Source: Desulfuromonadales bacterium
Lineage (GTDB): Bacteria; Desulfobacterota; Desulfuromonadia; Geobacterales; Pseudopelobacteraceae
Length of the DNA stretch: 64,000 bases
NCBI GenBank assembly: GCA_016650295.1
Contig: JAENWA010000036.1
Span: 1-64,000 of the forward strand
Direction of reading: 5' to 3'
Shown here: piece after piece, positions 33,499 through 41,791 of the stretch
Numbering within the stretch: the first letter of the stretch is position 1
How the letters are laid out: every line of letters starts with the position of its first letter
Made by a program: the position numbers and the translations under genes
Notes under the pieces: generated by a model
Database searches by the model: none
What the model was told of the DNA's origin: nothing
Seen by the model: only the letters and a program-made list of their open reading frames with translations

Positions 33499-34492
33499 TC
33501 CTGCATTTGTGATGCTCTGCCTGGTGATCCTGGCGGCGCTTCTCTTTGACTATATCAACGGTTTTCACGATACGGCAAACGCCATTGCCACCTGCGTATC
33601 GACTCGTGCCATCTCGGTCAGGGGCGCCATTATCATGGCCGCTGTGCTTAATTTTGCCGGTGCGATGATCTCCACCAAAGTGGCCGGCACCATTGGCAAG
33701 GGGATCGTCGACAGCTCGAATGTCACCCAGATGGTAGTGCTGGCGGCCGTCATCGGTGCGATCGTATGGGACCTGATCACCTGGTATTACGGTCTGCCTT
33801 CTTCTTCATCCCATGCAATTATCGGCGGCATCATGGGGGCCGTATTTGCCCATGCCGGGGTCAGCGGCCTCAAATGGGGCGGACTCAAGAATATCATCCT
33901 GGCGTTGCTGCTCTCACCGATTCTGGGAACCATCATCAGCTTCATCTTCATGATCATCATCTACCGGGTTTTTGGTAACAAGTCACCAAGTGTACTCAAT
34001 AAGAATTTCCGCCGACTACAGGTCGTTTCAGCTGCCTTTATGGCGTTTTCTCACGGCACCGCTGATGCACAGAAGTCGATGGGGGTTATCACCCTGGCCC
34101 TGGTTAGCTACGGAACCCTGAAAACTTTTGCTGTGCCATGGGAGGTAATGGTGGGATGTGCAACGGCCATGGCTCTGGGAACAGCTGCGGGGGGCTGGCG
34201 CATCATCAAGACTGTAGGGCGTGATTTTGTCAAACTTCAGCCGGTGCACGGCTTTTGCGTGGAAACCGCCTCGGCCGCCGTCATTCTGGGAGCCTCAGCC
34301 TTCGGCATGCCTACCAGCACTACCCACGTGATCACCTCATCCATACTGGGAGTGGGCCTTTCGAAGCGGCTCAATGCCGTCAACTGGAATGTTGCCAAGC
34401 GCATCCTGGTCGCCTGGATACTGACCATACCGGCAGCAGCTCTGGTGGCCTACCTGGCCTACCAGGTCATGAGCCCTTTGCTCGGAAAATAA
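33491..34492 (+). CDS. pit: Low-affinity inorganic phosphate transporter, PiT family
   Basis: 333 residues with about ten membrane helices. Both halves carry the PiT signature: DYINGFHDTANAIAT (residues 19-33) and AFSHGTADAQKSMGV (about 186-200), plus SSSHAIIGG and TSTTHVITS repeats. It couples phosphate or metal-phosphate uptake to cations. It is coupled to the DUF47 gene and followed by a clear terminator. Confidence 0.95.
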   Translation: MLDPAFVMLCLVILAALLFDYINGFHDTANAIATCVSTRAISVRGAIIMAAVLNFAGAMISTKVAGTIGKGIVDSSNVTQMVVLAAVIGAIVWDLITWYYGLPSSSSHAIIGGIMGAVFAHAGVSGLKWGGLKNIILALLLSPILGTIISFIFMIIIYRVFGNKSPSVLNKNFRRLQVVSAAFMAFSHGTADAQKSMGVITLALVSYGTLKTFAVPWEVMVGCATAMALGTAAGGWRIIKTVGRDFVKLQPVHGFCVETASAAVILGASAFGMPTSTTHVITSSILGVGLSKRLNAVNWNVAKRILVAWILTIPAAALVAYLAYQVMSPLLGK

Positions 34493-34525
34493 AAAACGGG
34501 CGGGTTTATTGCCCGCCCGATTTTT
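34490..34525. terminator. Terminator after pit
   Basis: CGGGCGGG (34497-34504) pairs with CCCGCCCG (34512-34519) around a seven-base loop. A-rich and T-rich flanks allow it to act in both directions, including for the convergent DUF2062 gene. Confidence 0.93.
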
Positions 34526-34543
34526 CATCCTCTGTAAATCCCG

Positions 34544-35044
34544 TTATTCCAGTTCTTCCCCCACCTCTTCCATCTCGCGCGTCATCTCCGCCAGCGCGGC
34601 ATCTTTCCGCCTGAAAAAAATCACCAGCCGGTAGCAGATGAAATAGGAAGCAATCGCCGCCACAAACCCGATAATCGAACTCCCCAGCATGAGCGGTTTG
34701 GAATGGTGGATCATGACCCCCTTGAGTGTGGCCCAATCCATAGTGCGGATCTTCAGTTCCGCTGTGCCGCGTCCCCCGAGAATCCATTTTCCCAGTTTGT
34801 AACTCAGGAGCAAGGATGGAACAACGGTTATGGGGGAGTTGACCCAGGTTCCGGTCAGGCAGGTCAGCTTGTTGAGGCGAAAAACAAAGGACAGTATCAA
34901 GGCGGCGGCGGTATGAAAACCGGGTACCGGCGGGGTGAAACTGATAAACACCCCCAGGGCGAAGCCGGTAGAGATGTGGCCCGGATGGCTGTCCAGCGAC
35001 ATGATCGTCTTGAACTGCTGTTTCAGTTTTTCCTTTGAGATCAT
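34544..35044 (-). CDS. DUF2062 membrane protein
   Basis: 166 residues with two to three hydrophobic segments and the DUF2062 landmarks SPGHISTGFALGVFISFTP (here SHPGHISTGFALGVF) and TWVNSPITVVPS. The cellular role is unknown; family members are inner-membrane proteins. ATG 35044 is chosen because GAGGGG lies just upstream, whereas an upstream TTG has no site. The C-terminus is acidic and probably cytoplasmic. Confidence 0.85.
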   Translation of the reverse strand: MISKEKLKQQFKTIMSLDSHPGHISTGFALGVFISFTPPVPGFHTAAALILSFVFRLNKLTCLTGTWVNSPITVVPSLLLSYKLGKWILGGRGTAELKIRTMDWATLKGVMIHHSKPLMLGSSIIGFVAAIASYFICYRLVIFFRRKDAALAEMTREMEEVGEELE

Positions 35045-35127
35045 GGTCCCCTCGACGTCGGGCAACTCTAAAGCCTGTCTGTATACATTGTCAATCAATA
35101 ATGCCGGTAGCGCAGGCAGGGACGCAA

Positions 35128-35565
35128 CTATCGTTCGAGTATGAATGTTACCGGACCGTCATTGACCAGGGCTACCTGCATGTCGACCTGGAAGATGCCG
35201 GTCTGCACCGGAACCCCCATTCTTTTAACCGCTTCCACAAAATATTCATAGAGTCGCTTCCCCTCGTCGGCCGGCGCTGCCGTGTCGAAGGAGGGCCGCT
35301 TGCCTTTGTTGCAGTTGCCCGCCAGGGTGAACTGAGAGACCACCAGCAGGCTGCCTTCGACCTCCTGCACGGAGCGGTTCATCTTGCCGGCATCATCACT
35401 GAACATCCGCAGATTGATAATCTTTTCCGCCAGCCAGTCGGCCTTCGACTCGTCGTCTCCCTTTTCCACCCCCAGCAGCACCATGATGCCGTGTTGGATG
35501 GCACCGACAGTCTTGTTCTCCACAACCACTGAAGCCGAAGTGACGCGCTGGATGACCGCTTTCAT
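35128..35565 (-). CDS. dtd: D-aminoacyl-tRNA deacylase
   Basis: 145 residues, the usual length. [13 protein letters not shown] at the start, the [17 protein letters not shown] motif (about 77-93; family SQFTLxGxxxKGxRPSF) and the NDGPVTFIL motif near the C-terminus are diagnostic. The enzyme frees tRNA from D-amino acids and glycine. It reads on the same strand as DUF2062. Confidence 0.97.
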   Translation of the reverse strand: MKAVIQRVTSASVVVENKTVGAIQHGIMVLLGVEKGDDESKADWLAEKIINLRMFSDDAGKMNRSVQEVEGSLLVVSQFTLAGNCNKGKRPSFDTAAPADEGKRLYEYFVEAVKRMGVPVQTGIFQVDMQVALVNDGPVTFILER

Positions 35566-35635
35566 GCAAGCCCCCCATCATTTGGTAATAGCCAAGCCAG
35601 GTTGGGCACGCGTTGCTGGATATTTTCAAATCCCA

Positions 35636-36904
35636 TTAAGGTGTTCCTTCGCGCCTCAACTTCGGCGCATTCGCCCCATAGATAGTGAGTAGAAGTTCCG
35701 TATCATCTATCAGTCGATATTCCGGTTTTCTCCCCGCCAGCAGATCGCTTTCCGTGATAATGATCGGTACTCCTTCTCCCCGTTTATCCATGAGAAACTC
35801 CCGTTCAGCTCCGGTTTCGGCCATTGCAACCGGACAACGGGCCAGAAGGCTCGTAAGAAGTTCGTTACGAGTTGCCTGTCTCAAGGGAAGGCTCTCGATG
35901 GTCATGGTATTAGGGATTGTACCGGGAGAAAACAATTCAAGCCGATCCGCAAACAGATGCATTCTGATTTTGGCGTTTTGTATCGAATAATCACGATGCG
36001 CCACGGCGTTGACGATTGCCTCGAACACCGCCCTCATGGAGAACTGGGGCTTTTCAACACGACCAGGGGACTTTTCGGCCGCTACCCGCATGTTTTTTTC
36101 GACAAATCGGCAGGCGTCGCGTATCTGTTCGTCAATCGGTCCTCGAAAATCATGCTGATCCAACTGATACGCAGCATCACGTTCTGTCCCGCTGTAACAG
36201 ACAGCCTGAATATACGCATTCGGTAACCATTCATCCGGCATTTGCGATGCCAGCAAGACACCTGAAACGGTTGGACAAACATTTCCATCCATATCCAGGG
36301 TCAGCAGCTTCAGTTTCAACAGAAATTCGCGATTATCAGCAGGAGACAAAGGCGTACGGAATCGTTGCCAGAGATCCTCACGCAGACATTCGACAGGCGC
36401 GCCGGGAACCGCCTGCTCATCGAAACGGATGATGCGAGTCTGGCTGCGCTGCTGAAAGAGGCGGGCAAGAAGGTCGGGCGTCATTTCTCGCTTGGAACTG
36501 CCGATGCGGTGGAAATATCCGTTCGAACTCTTATGAACATAGAGGCTGCGTTGGATGTCAACCCTGATGACTGCGCGCTCGGTCCCATCGCTGGCGGGAA
36601 GCAACATCTTGCGGATTCTGCAGGTCAGCGGCGGGCTGATCACATCGTTGCAGATATTGCGAAGCCAAGTTTCCACGACATCAAGCTTTTCTTCAGGAAT
36701 GCCTGTAATCGTCCTTGTTGCATCGTCTACTCCCAAGACAAAGACACCTGATGCAGAATTTGCCATGCCGGCCAGTTCATCGGACATACCGTTAGTATGG
36801 GGCTCGGATACCCTGTTCCCCTTGAATCGAAGGTCTTTCAGCTCAAGAGATGAATCCTCGCCGAGATTGATCTGTTTCAGTAAATCCTCAAGAGTATCAA
36901 ACAT
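35636..36904 (-). CDS. AlbA_2 (Schlafen-type) ATP-binding protein
   Basis: 422 residues. The N-terminal Schlafen AlbA_2 domain (about 10-145) includes SSLELKDLRF, MANSASGVFVLGVDD and NGYFHRIGSSKREMTPDLLARLF. It is followed by the divergent HATPase_c_4 region (FEAIVNAVAHRDYS, about 290-303; GTIPNTMTIESL). Related proteins are annotated as putative transcriptional regulators, and some occur in phage-defence loci. GAGGTGA lies seven bases before ATG 36904, and the PHP-ATPase gene ends only nine bases upstream, so they are one operon and probably one system. DNA or RNA cleavage by the AlbA_2 domain is possible but not shown by motif. Confidence 0.85.
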   Translation of the reverse strand: MFDTLEDLLKQINLGEDSSLELKDLRFKGNRVSEPHTNGMSDELAGMANSASGVFVLGVDDATRTITGIPEEKLDVVETWLRNICNDVISPPLTCRIRKMLLPASDGTERAVIRVDIQRSLYVHKSSNGYFHRIGSSKREMTPDLLARLFQQRSQTRIIRFDEQAVPGAPVECLREDLWQRFRTPLSPADNREFLLKLKLLTLDMDGNVCPTVSGVLLASQMPDEWLPNAYIQAVCYSGTERDAAYQLDQHDFRGPIDEQIRDACRFVEKNMRVAAEKSPGRVEKPQFSMRAVFEAIVNAVAHRDYSIQNAKIRMHLFADRLELFSPGTIPNTMTIESLPLRQATRNELLTSLLARCPVAMAETGAEREFLMDKRGEGVPIIITESDLLAGRKPEYRLIDDTELLLTIYGANAPKLRREGTP

Positions 36905-36913
36905 GAGTTCACC

Positions 36914-39664
36914 TCAAAGTGTTATGCGTCTGTAGCGTTTATCAAAGGCTTCGCGGCCACCTTCCATTATATTACAGATTTGGTCGCGAACGGCCTGTTC
37001 CTCCAGCCCACCAGGCACCGCCACCTGTGTCTGGCCGTTTTTGACATGCAGAACATGGACAAGTTCCGCGTCGCCGTTAACCACGATATTAGGGTTATGG
37101 GTAACAATAATCAATTGACGCCGCAGCTTGTTCGTCTTGATTTGACGTACGACAAGATCGTAGATCAAGGCATTGTCCAGATCGTCTTCAGGTTGATCGA
37201 TAATCAGCGGCTCCGTGCCGTGGCTCAGCAAAAATGCCAGAATTGCCGATGCCTTCTGGCCTTTCGAACCATTCTCCAGCTCTTCGTATTTCGACTTGTT
37301 GACGTTCGTGGCATGCCTGACCCTGAGAAGATCTTCCGGCCACCAGCTCCAGAGGCGGTCCAGATTGGCCGGTTGATCCTCATACCCTTTTTGCAGGCGG
37401 GAAATGAACGGTTTTGCTATGAAATTGGGCAGATCAGTCAGGTCATTCAGTACAATCTTTTCCGTCCGGACCTTTATGTCTCGAATCATGTCCGGCAAGT
37501 TCTCGGATGACTGTCCATCCTCTCTCCACCTGGACATCTGCCGCAATAACCCGCCTTCACCGTTCAGGATAGATCCTTCAAATTTGTTATCTTCAAGCGA
37601 AAGGTTTTCACGATACTTGGTTTCCAGGTCAGCGACATCACCGAAGGGAATCAACTTCATCTGAACATATGGGTTTTCTTTGAGAACCGAGGTGATGAAT
37701 GCATTTCGTTTACTGCTCAACTCTCTTCTCAAGCCGACAAGGGAATCGATGGTGCGTTCCGTTTCCTCAATGACTCTGCTCTGTTCCCGCTTCAACTCCT
37801 CAAGGCTGGTAAGCTCGTTGAACAGACGGGTCTTTTCCTGAACCCAGTGGCCATACAGGGAAGGATCGAAAGGACTGCTCTTTCCTTCATATTCCCGCAC
37901 CAGTGTCTCGTACCGCTCCATGGCCGTGACAACATCTTGATGCCATTGACTGGCCGTCAACTCCTCCGTTCGCTTCTTGGCGATCCGGTCAACCTCAGTT
38001 GCCAATTCCCGCAAACGCTGCTGAACAGTTTCCAGGGCGTTTGCTGCCTTACCGTGGATTGTGGCGAGTTCAAGACGCGCCGGGTCATCCTCGGCAAAGA
38101 GATGGAGCGGGAAGGAATCGGCCTGGGCTTCCTCGTGCAACACCAGAAGACGGTCGGCCAACCCGCCGAAGTCATCCTCCAGAGGGACGGCGCGTTGTTG
38201 TTCGACCCGCTTTTGATACTGCTTGAGGATCTCGCCATGGCCCCGCTCTTCGTACTGTTTCAAATCCTTTTCCACTTCGACCAGTTTCGCACGAAGCTCC
38301 GGTTCGTTCCGTAACTTCTGTTTGATCGTGCGTTGTTGAAGCCTGAGTTCCAAAAACCGGTTAATCGTGTCATTCCAGCGGGATTCCCATTCGCTGCGAT
38401 TCACCTCCGGCGAACGATCAAGAATATCCAGCAAACCTTTGGAATTCTCTGCCAGTGCATAGATCTGTTTCTGACTGTACATACTCAAAGGGAGGCGTTC
38501 CCGCAGGTCGTCACCCGACTGCGCTTCTACCCAACCGTTTTCGTCCAACTGCTCAAATACTTTTCCAATGCTGTCCTTACGCCAACGAAAACGATACTCC
38601 TCATCCCGTCGGCAAAAGCCGAGCAGTATTTCGGTATCGTTTTCCATAACCCCTTTGCCGGTTGCATAGTCTTTGAACCGTCTCAAGTCGGCGCTCAACG
38701 AGTCGATCAACTCCCCATCACGCCTGGCTGCAATGCGCATGGAATCCAATACCGTTGATTTACCGCTGCCTCGCCCACCGATGATGGCATTGAAACCGGG
38801 ATGAAAGATCATCTCGAATGGCTGGCCAGGAATACGCCCGCAATGTCGCATTTTGGATATGGTCAACGAATGAATGAAAATATCCGGTTCTCGGTTCGGA
38901 TTCACCGTGCGGTTGTCGATGCAAAATTCATGATCCATCAAAGCCAGGCGCAGCCCTTCAATGGATGGCGTGCTCATCTTTACCCATGTGCCATGCTTGC
39001 CGATTTCAGCAGGGGTATGTGCGTCGGAACCGCCAACCTTGGCCAGGGTATTTAGCGCCATACGTAATTCTGGAGTCGAATTGTCAAATGCGTTCAGATT
39101 ACAGAACTCCGCAGCGTAGATAGCTTTCAGAGATCGTTCCAGTTCAGGGCAGAGTGCGGATTTACCGTCCAGCAATCCTTGTGGTCCGTCAACATGGGCA
39201 GCAATCGGTATTCCGTTAGCCTCTTTGATAATCTTTATCGTTTCTTCAAAGGACGTTGTAGTGGAACTATCCGGATCGCCGTGACCATTGAGGATGCCGC
39301 ATCGCCCCAGGACACCGGTTATTGTCTTCTCACCGGCACTATTGAGATCAAATGCAGCCAACAGATGTACCCGGCCAATCCCGGTAGATACCGTGATTTC
39401 AACGCCTGGGAAGATTGCCAGTGGGCGAAACCAGTCAGGTTTGCTGGATGTAAGTCCTTCATATGAGATTTTAAGCGTCACCAGCCAATCTCCGCTATTG
39501 TGATCAGCAACGACCACACAATCAAGACCTGCGGTCATACAGCTTTTCAGCCATTCTTCGGGTGTTGCTTCAGGCCTTTTATAGCATATAAAGGAGGCCG
39601 GTGTATGGACATGGAAGTCAAACCGCCACCATCTGCTGCCGGGATATTTCCATTCGCCTTCCAT
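36914..39664 (-). CDS. PHP-domain protein fused to an SMC-like ATPase (TrlF-like)
   Basis: 916 residues. The N-terminal PHP phosphoesterase domain has His18/His20 (FDFHVHTPA), Asp54-His55 (VVADHN) and GGSDAHTP (about 218-225), a nearly complete metal site. An SMC/RecN-like ATPase follows, with Walker A IIGGRGSGKST (about 288-298), a long coiled-coil middle with several Glu/Lys-rich heptads, and Walker B PLIIDQPEDDLDN (about 818-830). The pattern matches proteins annotated as TrlF-family ATPases. ATG 39664 is preferred (GGAGGG eight bases upstream) over GTG 39682. It is followed by the AlbA_2 gene. An ATP-gated nuclease for foreign DNA or tRNA is a reasonable inference. Confidence 0.88.
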   Translation of the reverse strand: MEGEWKYPGSRWWRFDFHVHTPASFICYKRPEATPEEWLKSCMTAGLDCVVVADHNSGDWLVTLKISYEGLTSSKPDWFRPLAIFPGVEITVSTGIGRVHLLAAFDLNSAGEKTITGVLGRCGILNGHGDPDSSTTTSFEETIKIIKEANGIPIAAHVDGPQGLLDGKSALCPELERSLKAIYAAEFCNLNAFDNSTPELRMALNTLAKVGGSDAHTPAEIGKHGTWVKMSTPSIEGLRLALMDHEFCIDNRTVNPNREPDIFIHSLTISKMRHCGRIPGQPFEMIFHPGFNAIIGGRGSGKSTVLDSMRIAARRDGELIDSLSADLRRFKDYATGKGVMENDTEILLGFCRRDEEYRFRWRKDSIGKVFEQLDENGWVEAQSGDDLRERLPLSMYSQKQIYALAENSKGLLDILDRSPEVNRSEWESRWNDTINRFLELRLQQRTIKQKLRNEPELRAKLVEVEKDLKQYEERGHGEILKQYQKRVEQQRAVPLEDDFGGLADRLLVLHEEAQADSFPLHLFAEDDPARLELATIHGKAANALETVQQRLRELATEVDRIAKKRTEELTASQWHQDVVTAMERYETLVREYEGKSSPFDPSLYGHWVQEKTRLFNELTSLEELKREQSRVIEETERTIDSLVGLRRELSSKRNAFITSVLKENPYVQMKLIPFGDVADLETKYRENLSLEDNKFEGSILNGEGGLLRQMSRWREDGQSSENLPDMIRDIKVRTEKIVLNDLTDLPNFIAKPFISRLQKGYEDQPANLDRLWSWWPEDLLRVRHATNVNKSKYEELENGSKGQKASAILAFLLSHGTEPLIIDQPEDDLDNALIYDLVVRQIKTNKLRRQLIIVTHNPNIVVNGDAELVHVLHVKNGQTQVAVPGGLEEQAVRDQICNIMEGGREAFDKRYRRITL

Positions 39665-39752
39665 ATCTAAACCCTCCCCCACATGTAATCAGCACTAAAC
39701 TAATCCTTCTCACGAGGTCGTGCAGGTTGTCCCCGTGAATAACCAGTTGCCG

Positions 39753-39792
39753 GTAGGGGCGAAGCACGATGCACCCGTGCTGTCGCCACTAC
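39753..39792. repeat. Imperfect palindrome, REP-like
   Basis: GTAGGGGCGAAGCACG (39753-39768) pairs imperfectly with CGTGCTGTCGCCACTAC (39776-39792). The GTAGGGGCG arm is reminiscent of the short interspersed palindromes of many proteobacteria; a related one lies at 40503. It separates the start of the ATPase gene from the PIN gene. Confidence 0.45.
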
Positions 39793-39803
39793 AAAAGTGT
39801 TTA

Positions 39804-40202
39804 TTACGCCCGTTCCAAAAAAACCGCCAGCGTCACTATATCAATCCCCTCATACCTCTTCAAATCAAGCAGATGCCTGTCGCCAGTCACAACCATAGCT
39901 GCATTGCCGGCAACGGCGCACTCCAAAATGCGGTTGTCCGGTTCGTCTGCTACTACGGAAATACGCTCAGTCGGCTTCAAAATCGTTGCCACGGCCGCAA
40001 CGTGACGAATTGCCGCCTTCACGCGGTCTGATTCCCACTTGAATTTATCCTGAAGTTTTCGGGCGAGTTCGGTGAGAATGGGAACAGAAGAATAGAGCTT
40101 TATACTGCCATCAACGGCTTTTTGATAGGCTGTCTCCCCGCGACCTCCGGGGGTTATGAATGCTGAAATGTAGATGTTTGTATCAAAAACGACCTTCAGC
40201 AC
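39804..40202 (-). CDS. PIN-domain toxin (COG1569 type)
   Basis: 132 residues. PIN-fold acidic residues are in place: Asp7 (VVFDTNIYISAF), a central glutamate (PILTELARKL), Asp87/Asp90 (ADEPDNRILECA) and Asp108 (VTGDRHLLDL). The predicted activity is endoribonuclease, as in VapC. Its start overlaps the antitoxin stop by one base. The arrangement (antitoxin first) is the usual one. Confidence 0.9.
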   Translation of the reverse strand: MLKVVFDTNIYISAFITPGGRGETAYQKAVDGSIKLYSSVPILTELARKLQDKFKWESDRVKAAIRHVAAVATILKPTERISVVADEPDNRILECAVAGNAAMVVTGDRHLLDLKRYEGIDIVTLAVFLERA

Positions 40203-40447
40203 TACCGGTCACCAAACACAAGACGGTCAATGTCGTCCTCGGTAATACCTGCCTCACGGGCTTTTGTTGTTCCGTACTGCTGCAGGTCCGCCAACTCGTT
40301 TTTCAGGGTCTGCTGTTTGTAAAAAGTGAATATTTCACGAAAAAACTCGCTGGCGCTTTCTCCCTTTTCCTTTGCAAGCTGACGGTATTCGGTTGCCATG
40401 AGTGGCGGAACGGATAAAGTCATCACTGCTCTTTGATGAGACGGCAT
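40202..40447 (-). CDS. Ribbon-helix-helix antitoxin of the PIN pair
   Basis: 81 residues. An N-terminal ribbon-helix-helix (MTLSVPPLMATEYRQLAKEKGESASEFFREIFTFY, cited in part) binds DNA. The C-terminal part (ITEDDIDRLV) would wrap the toxin. AGGAGGTG six bases upstream makes a very strong site, in keeping with antitoxin excess. It lies upstream of, and overlaps, the PIN gene. Confidence 0.88.
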   Translation of the reverse strand: MPSHQRAVMTLSVPPLMATEYRQLAKEKGESASEFFREIFTFYKQQTLKNELADLQQYGTTKAREAGITEDDIDRLVFGDR

Positions 40448-40461
40448 AGCGCACCTCCTTG

Positions 40462-40480
40462 TGTATTACACTGTATTACC
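40462..40480 (-). promoter_or_regulatory. Probable antitoxin operator (direct repeat)
   Basis: TGTATTAC occurs at 40463-40470 region and again at 40472-40479, i.e. GTAATAC repeated on the minus strand at a 10-base step, just upstream of the antitoxin ribosome binding site. One helical turn between copies suits two ribbon-helix-helix dimers. The cooperative autoregulation usual in such loci is inferred. Confidence 0.55.
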
Positions 40481-40502
40481 ATGTTCCTGTTTCAATGTCA
40501 AA

Positions 40503-40538
40503 AAGTGCAGGGGCGCATTGCAATACGCCCCTGCACTT
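40503..40538. repeat. Palindromic hairpin, REP-like
   Basis: AAGTGCAGGGGCG (40503-40515) and CGCCCCTGCACTT (40526-40538) are exact inverted repeats around a ten-base core. It lies after the DUF362 gene and before the PIN antitoxin promoter, so it may also end transcription of the former. Confidence 0.65.
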
Positions 40539-40549
40539 ACGGCCTGTGA

Positions 40550-41653
40550 TTATACCCTCACCAACTCGTACTTCCTGCTCCCCAGCCCAACCTTTTCCCC
40601 ATGTGCCAGCTGCACCTCCCAGGGGATCTCCGGCCAGCAGCCGCGGAACTTGTCTCCACCCGGTTCATGGCCGGATAGAAGCGCCGACCCTTCGTTGCCG
40701 CGGGCACCATTAACCAGGTCGACACAGGCCTGATCGATTGCGACCGGATCGAGTGATGCGCAGATACCGATATCGTTGACGATCGGGGCGTCGGCGTGGC
40801 CGTAGCAGTCGCAGGCCGGCGAAACCTGGGTGATGAAGCTGATGAAGATCGCCTTGCCCTGTTTGCCGGACAGCGCTCCTTTGGCGTATTCGGCCATCTT
40901 TCTCATGACCAGGTCGGCGGCCTCGTTCCATTGGATGTTGACGGCCTTGACCGGACAGACCGTGATGCAGCGGGAACAGCCGGCACAGAGGGTGGCATCG
41001 ATGGCGGCCTTGCCTTCCATGACGGCAATGGCATCGTGGGCGCAGGCCTTCAGGCAGATCCCGCAGCCGGTGCAGTATTTCTCGGCAACCTTGGGCGCCA
41101 CGGTGGAGTGTTGCACCAGTTTGCCTGTGCGGCTGGCGCAGCCCATCCCCAGGTTCTTGATGGCCCCGCCGAAGCCGGTCAGTTCGTGACACTTGAAGTG
41201 GGTCATACAGACCAGCGCATCGGCCTCCACAATCTCTGTGCCGATGTGAACACGTTTCAGCAACTCTCCGTCCACCGCCACGACCGTTTCCGTCACCCCC
41301 CGCAATCCGTCGCTGATGATCAGCGGCGCACCGACGCAGGCATAGCCAAAGCCGTTCTCGATGGCGCAGGTCAGGGCCGAAACCGCCTCTTTGCGCTCGC
41401 CGGGATACAGGGTGGATGAATCGGTCAGAAAAGGCCTGGCGCCCAGTTTTTTGATCTCCTCCACCACCCTGCGGGCGAAAATAGGCCGAATGAAGGCGCT
41501 GTTGCCCTTCTCGCCGAAATGGATCTTGACTGCGGTCAGATCTCCCGCGGAGACTGCCTGATCAAGTCCGGCCAACATCAGCAGTTTACTGATCTTGTCG
41601 AACAGATTCTCCTTGTGACCGGCCCGCATATCAGCAAAAAAAACTTTGGACAT
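40550..41653 (-). CDS. DUF362 protein with two [4Fe-4S] clusters
   Basis: 367 residues. The N-terminal DUF362 domain (VKIHFGEKGNSAFIRP, TDSSTLYPGERKEA, THFKCHELTGFGGAIKNLGMG, cited in part) is interrupted by two ferredoxin motifs (CTGCGICLKAC and CAGCSRCITVCP, about 195-250). The segments SPACDCYGHAD and VAIDQACVDLVN complete it. DUF362 ferredoxins are putative electron-transfer or regulatory iron-sulphur proteins. GGAGGAA precedes ATG 41653. It is divergent from hcp, with an HcpR-like palindrome in the shared gap, so co-regulation with nitrosative-stress genes is plausible. Confidence 0.9.
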   Translation of the reverse strand: MSKVFFADMRAGHKENLFDKISKLLMLAGLDQAVSAGDLTAVKIHFGEKGNSAFIRPIFARRVVEEIKKLGARPFLTDSSTLYPGERKEAVSALTCAIENGFGYACVGAPLIISDGLRGVTETVVAVDGELLKRVHIGTEIVEADALVCMTHFKCHELTGFGGAIKNLGMGCASRTGKLVQHSTVAPKVAEKYCTGCGICLKACAHDAIAVMEGKAAIDATLCAGCSRCITVCPVKAVNIQWNEAADLVMRKMAEYAKGALSGKQGKAIFISFITQVSPACDCYGHADAPIVNDIGICASLDPVAIDQACVDLVNGARGNEGSALLSGHEPGGDKFRGCWPEIPWEVQLAHGEKVGLGSRKYELVRV

Positions 41654-41679
41654 GGCTTCCTCCCGTAAAAAACATATTT

Positions 41680-41693
41680 TTGACCAGCGTCAA
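41680..41693. promoter_or_regulatory. HcpR/FNR-family site upstream of hcp
   Basis: TTGACCAGCGTCAA is a perfect TTGAC-N4-GTCAA dyad, the known consensus for HcpR in delta-proteobacteria. Its centre lies about 27 bases upstream of a TATACT -10 hexamer (41714-41719), an activator position. The same site lies 27 bases upstream of the divergent DUF362 start. Confidence 0.75.
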
Positions 41694-41791
41694 GTAAAGA
41701 TCGAAATCAATGCTATACTCTCCATACCATACAAACGAGAAAAACTCGATAACGAGTTTGTAAACACACAACCCCACAGGAGGAACAACAA

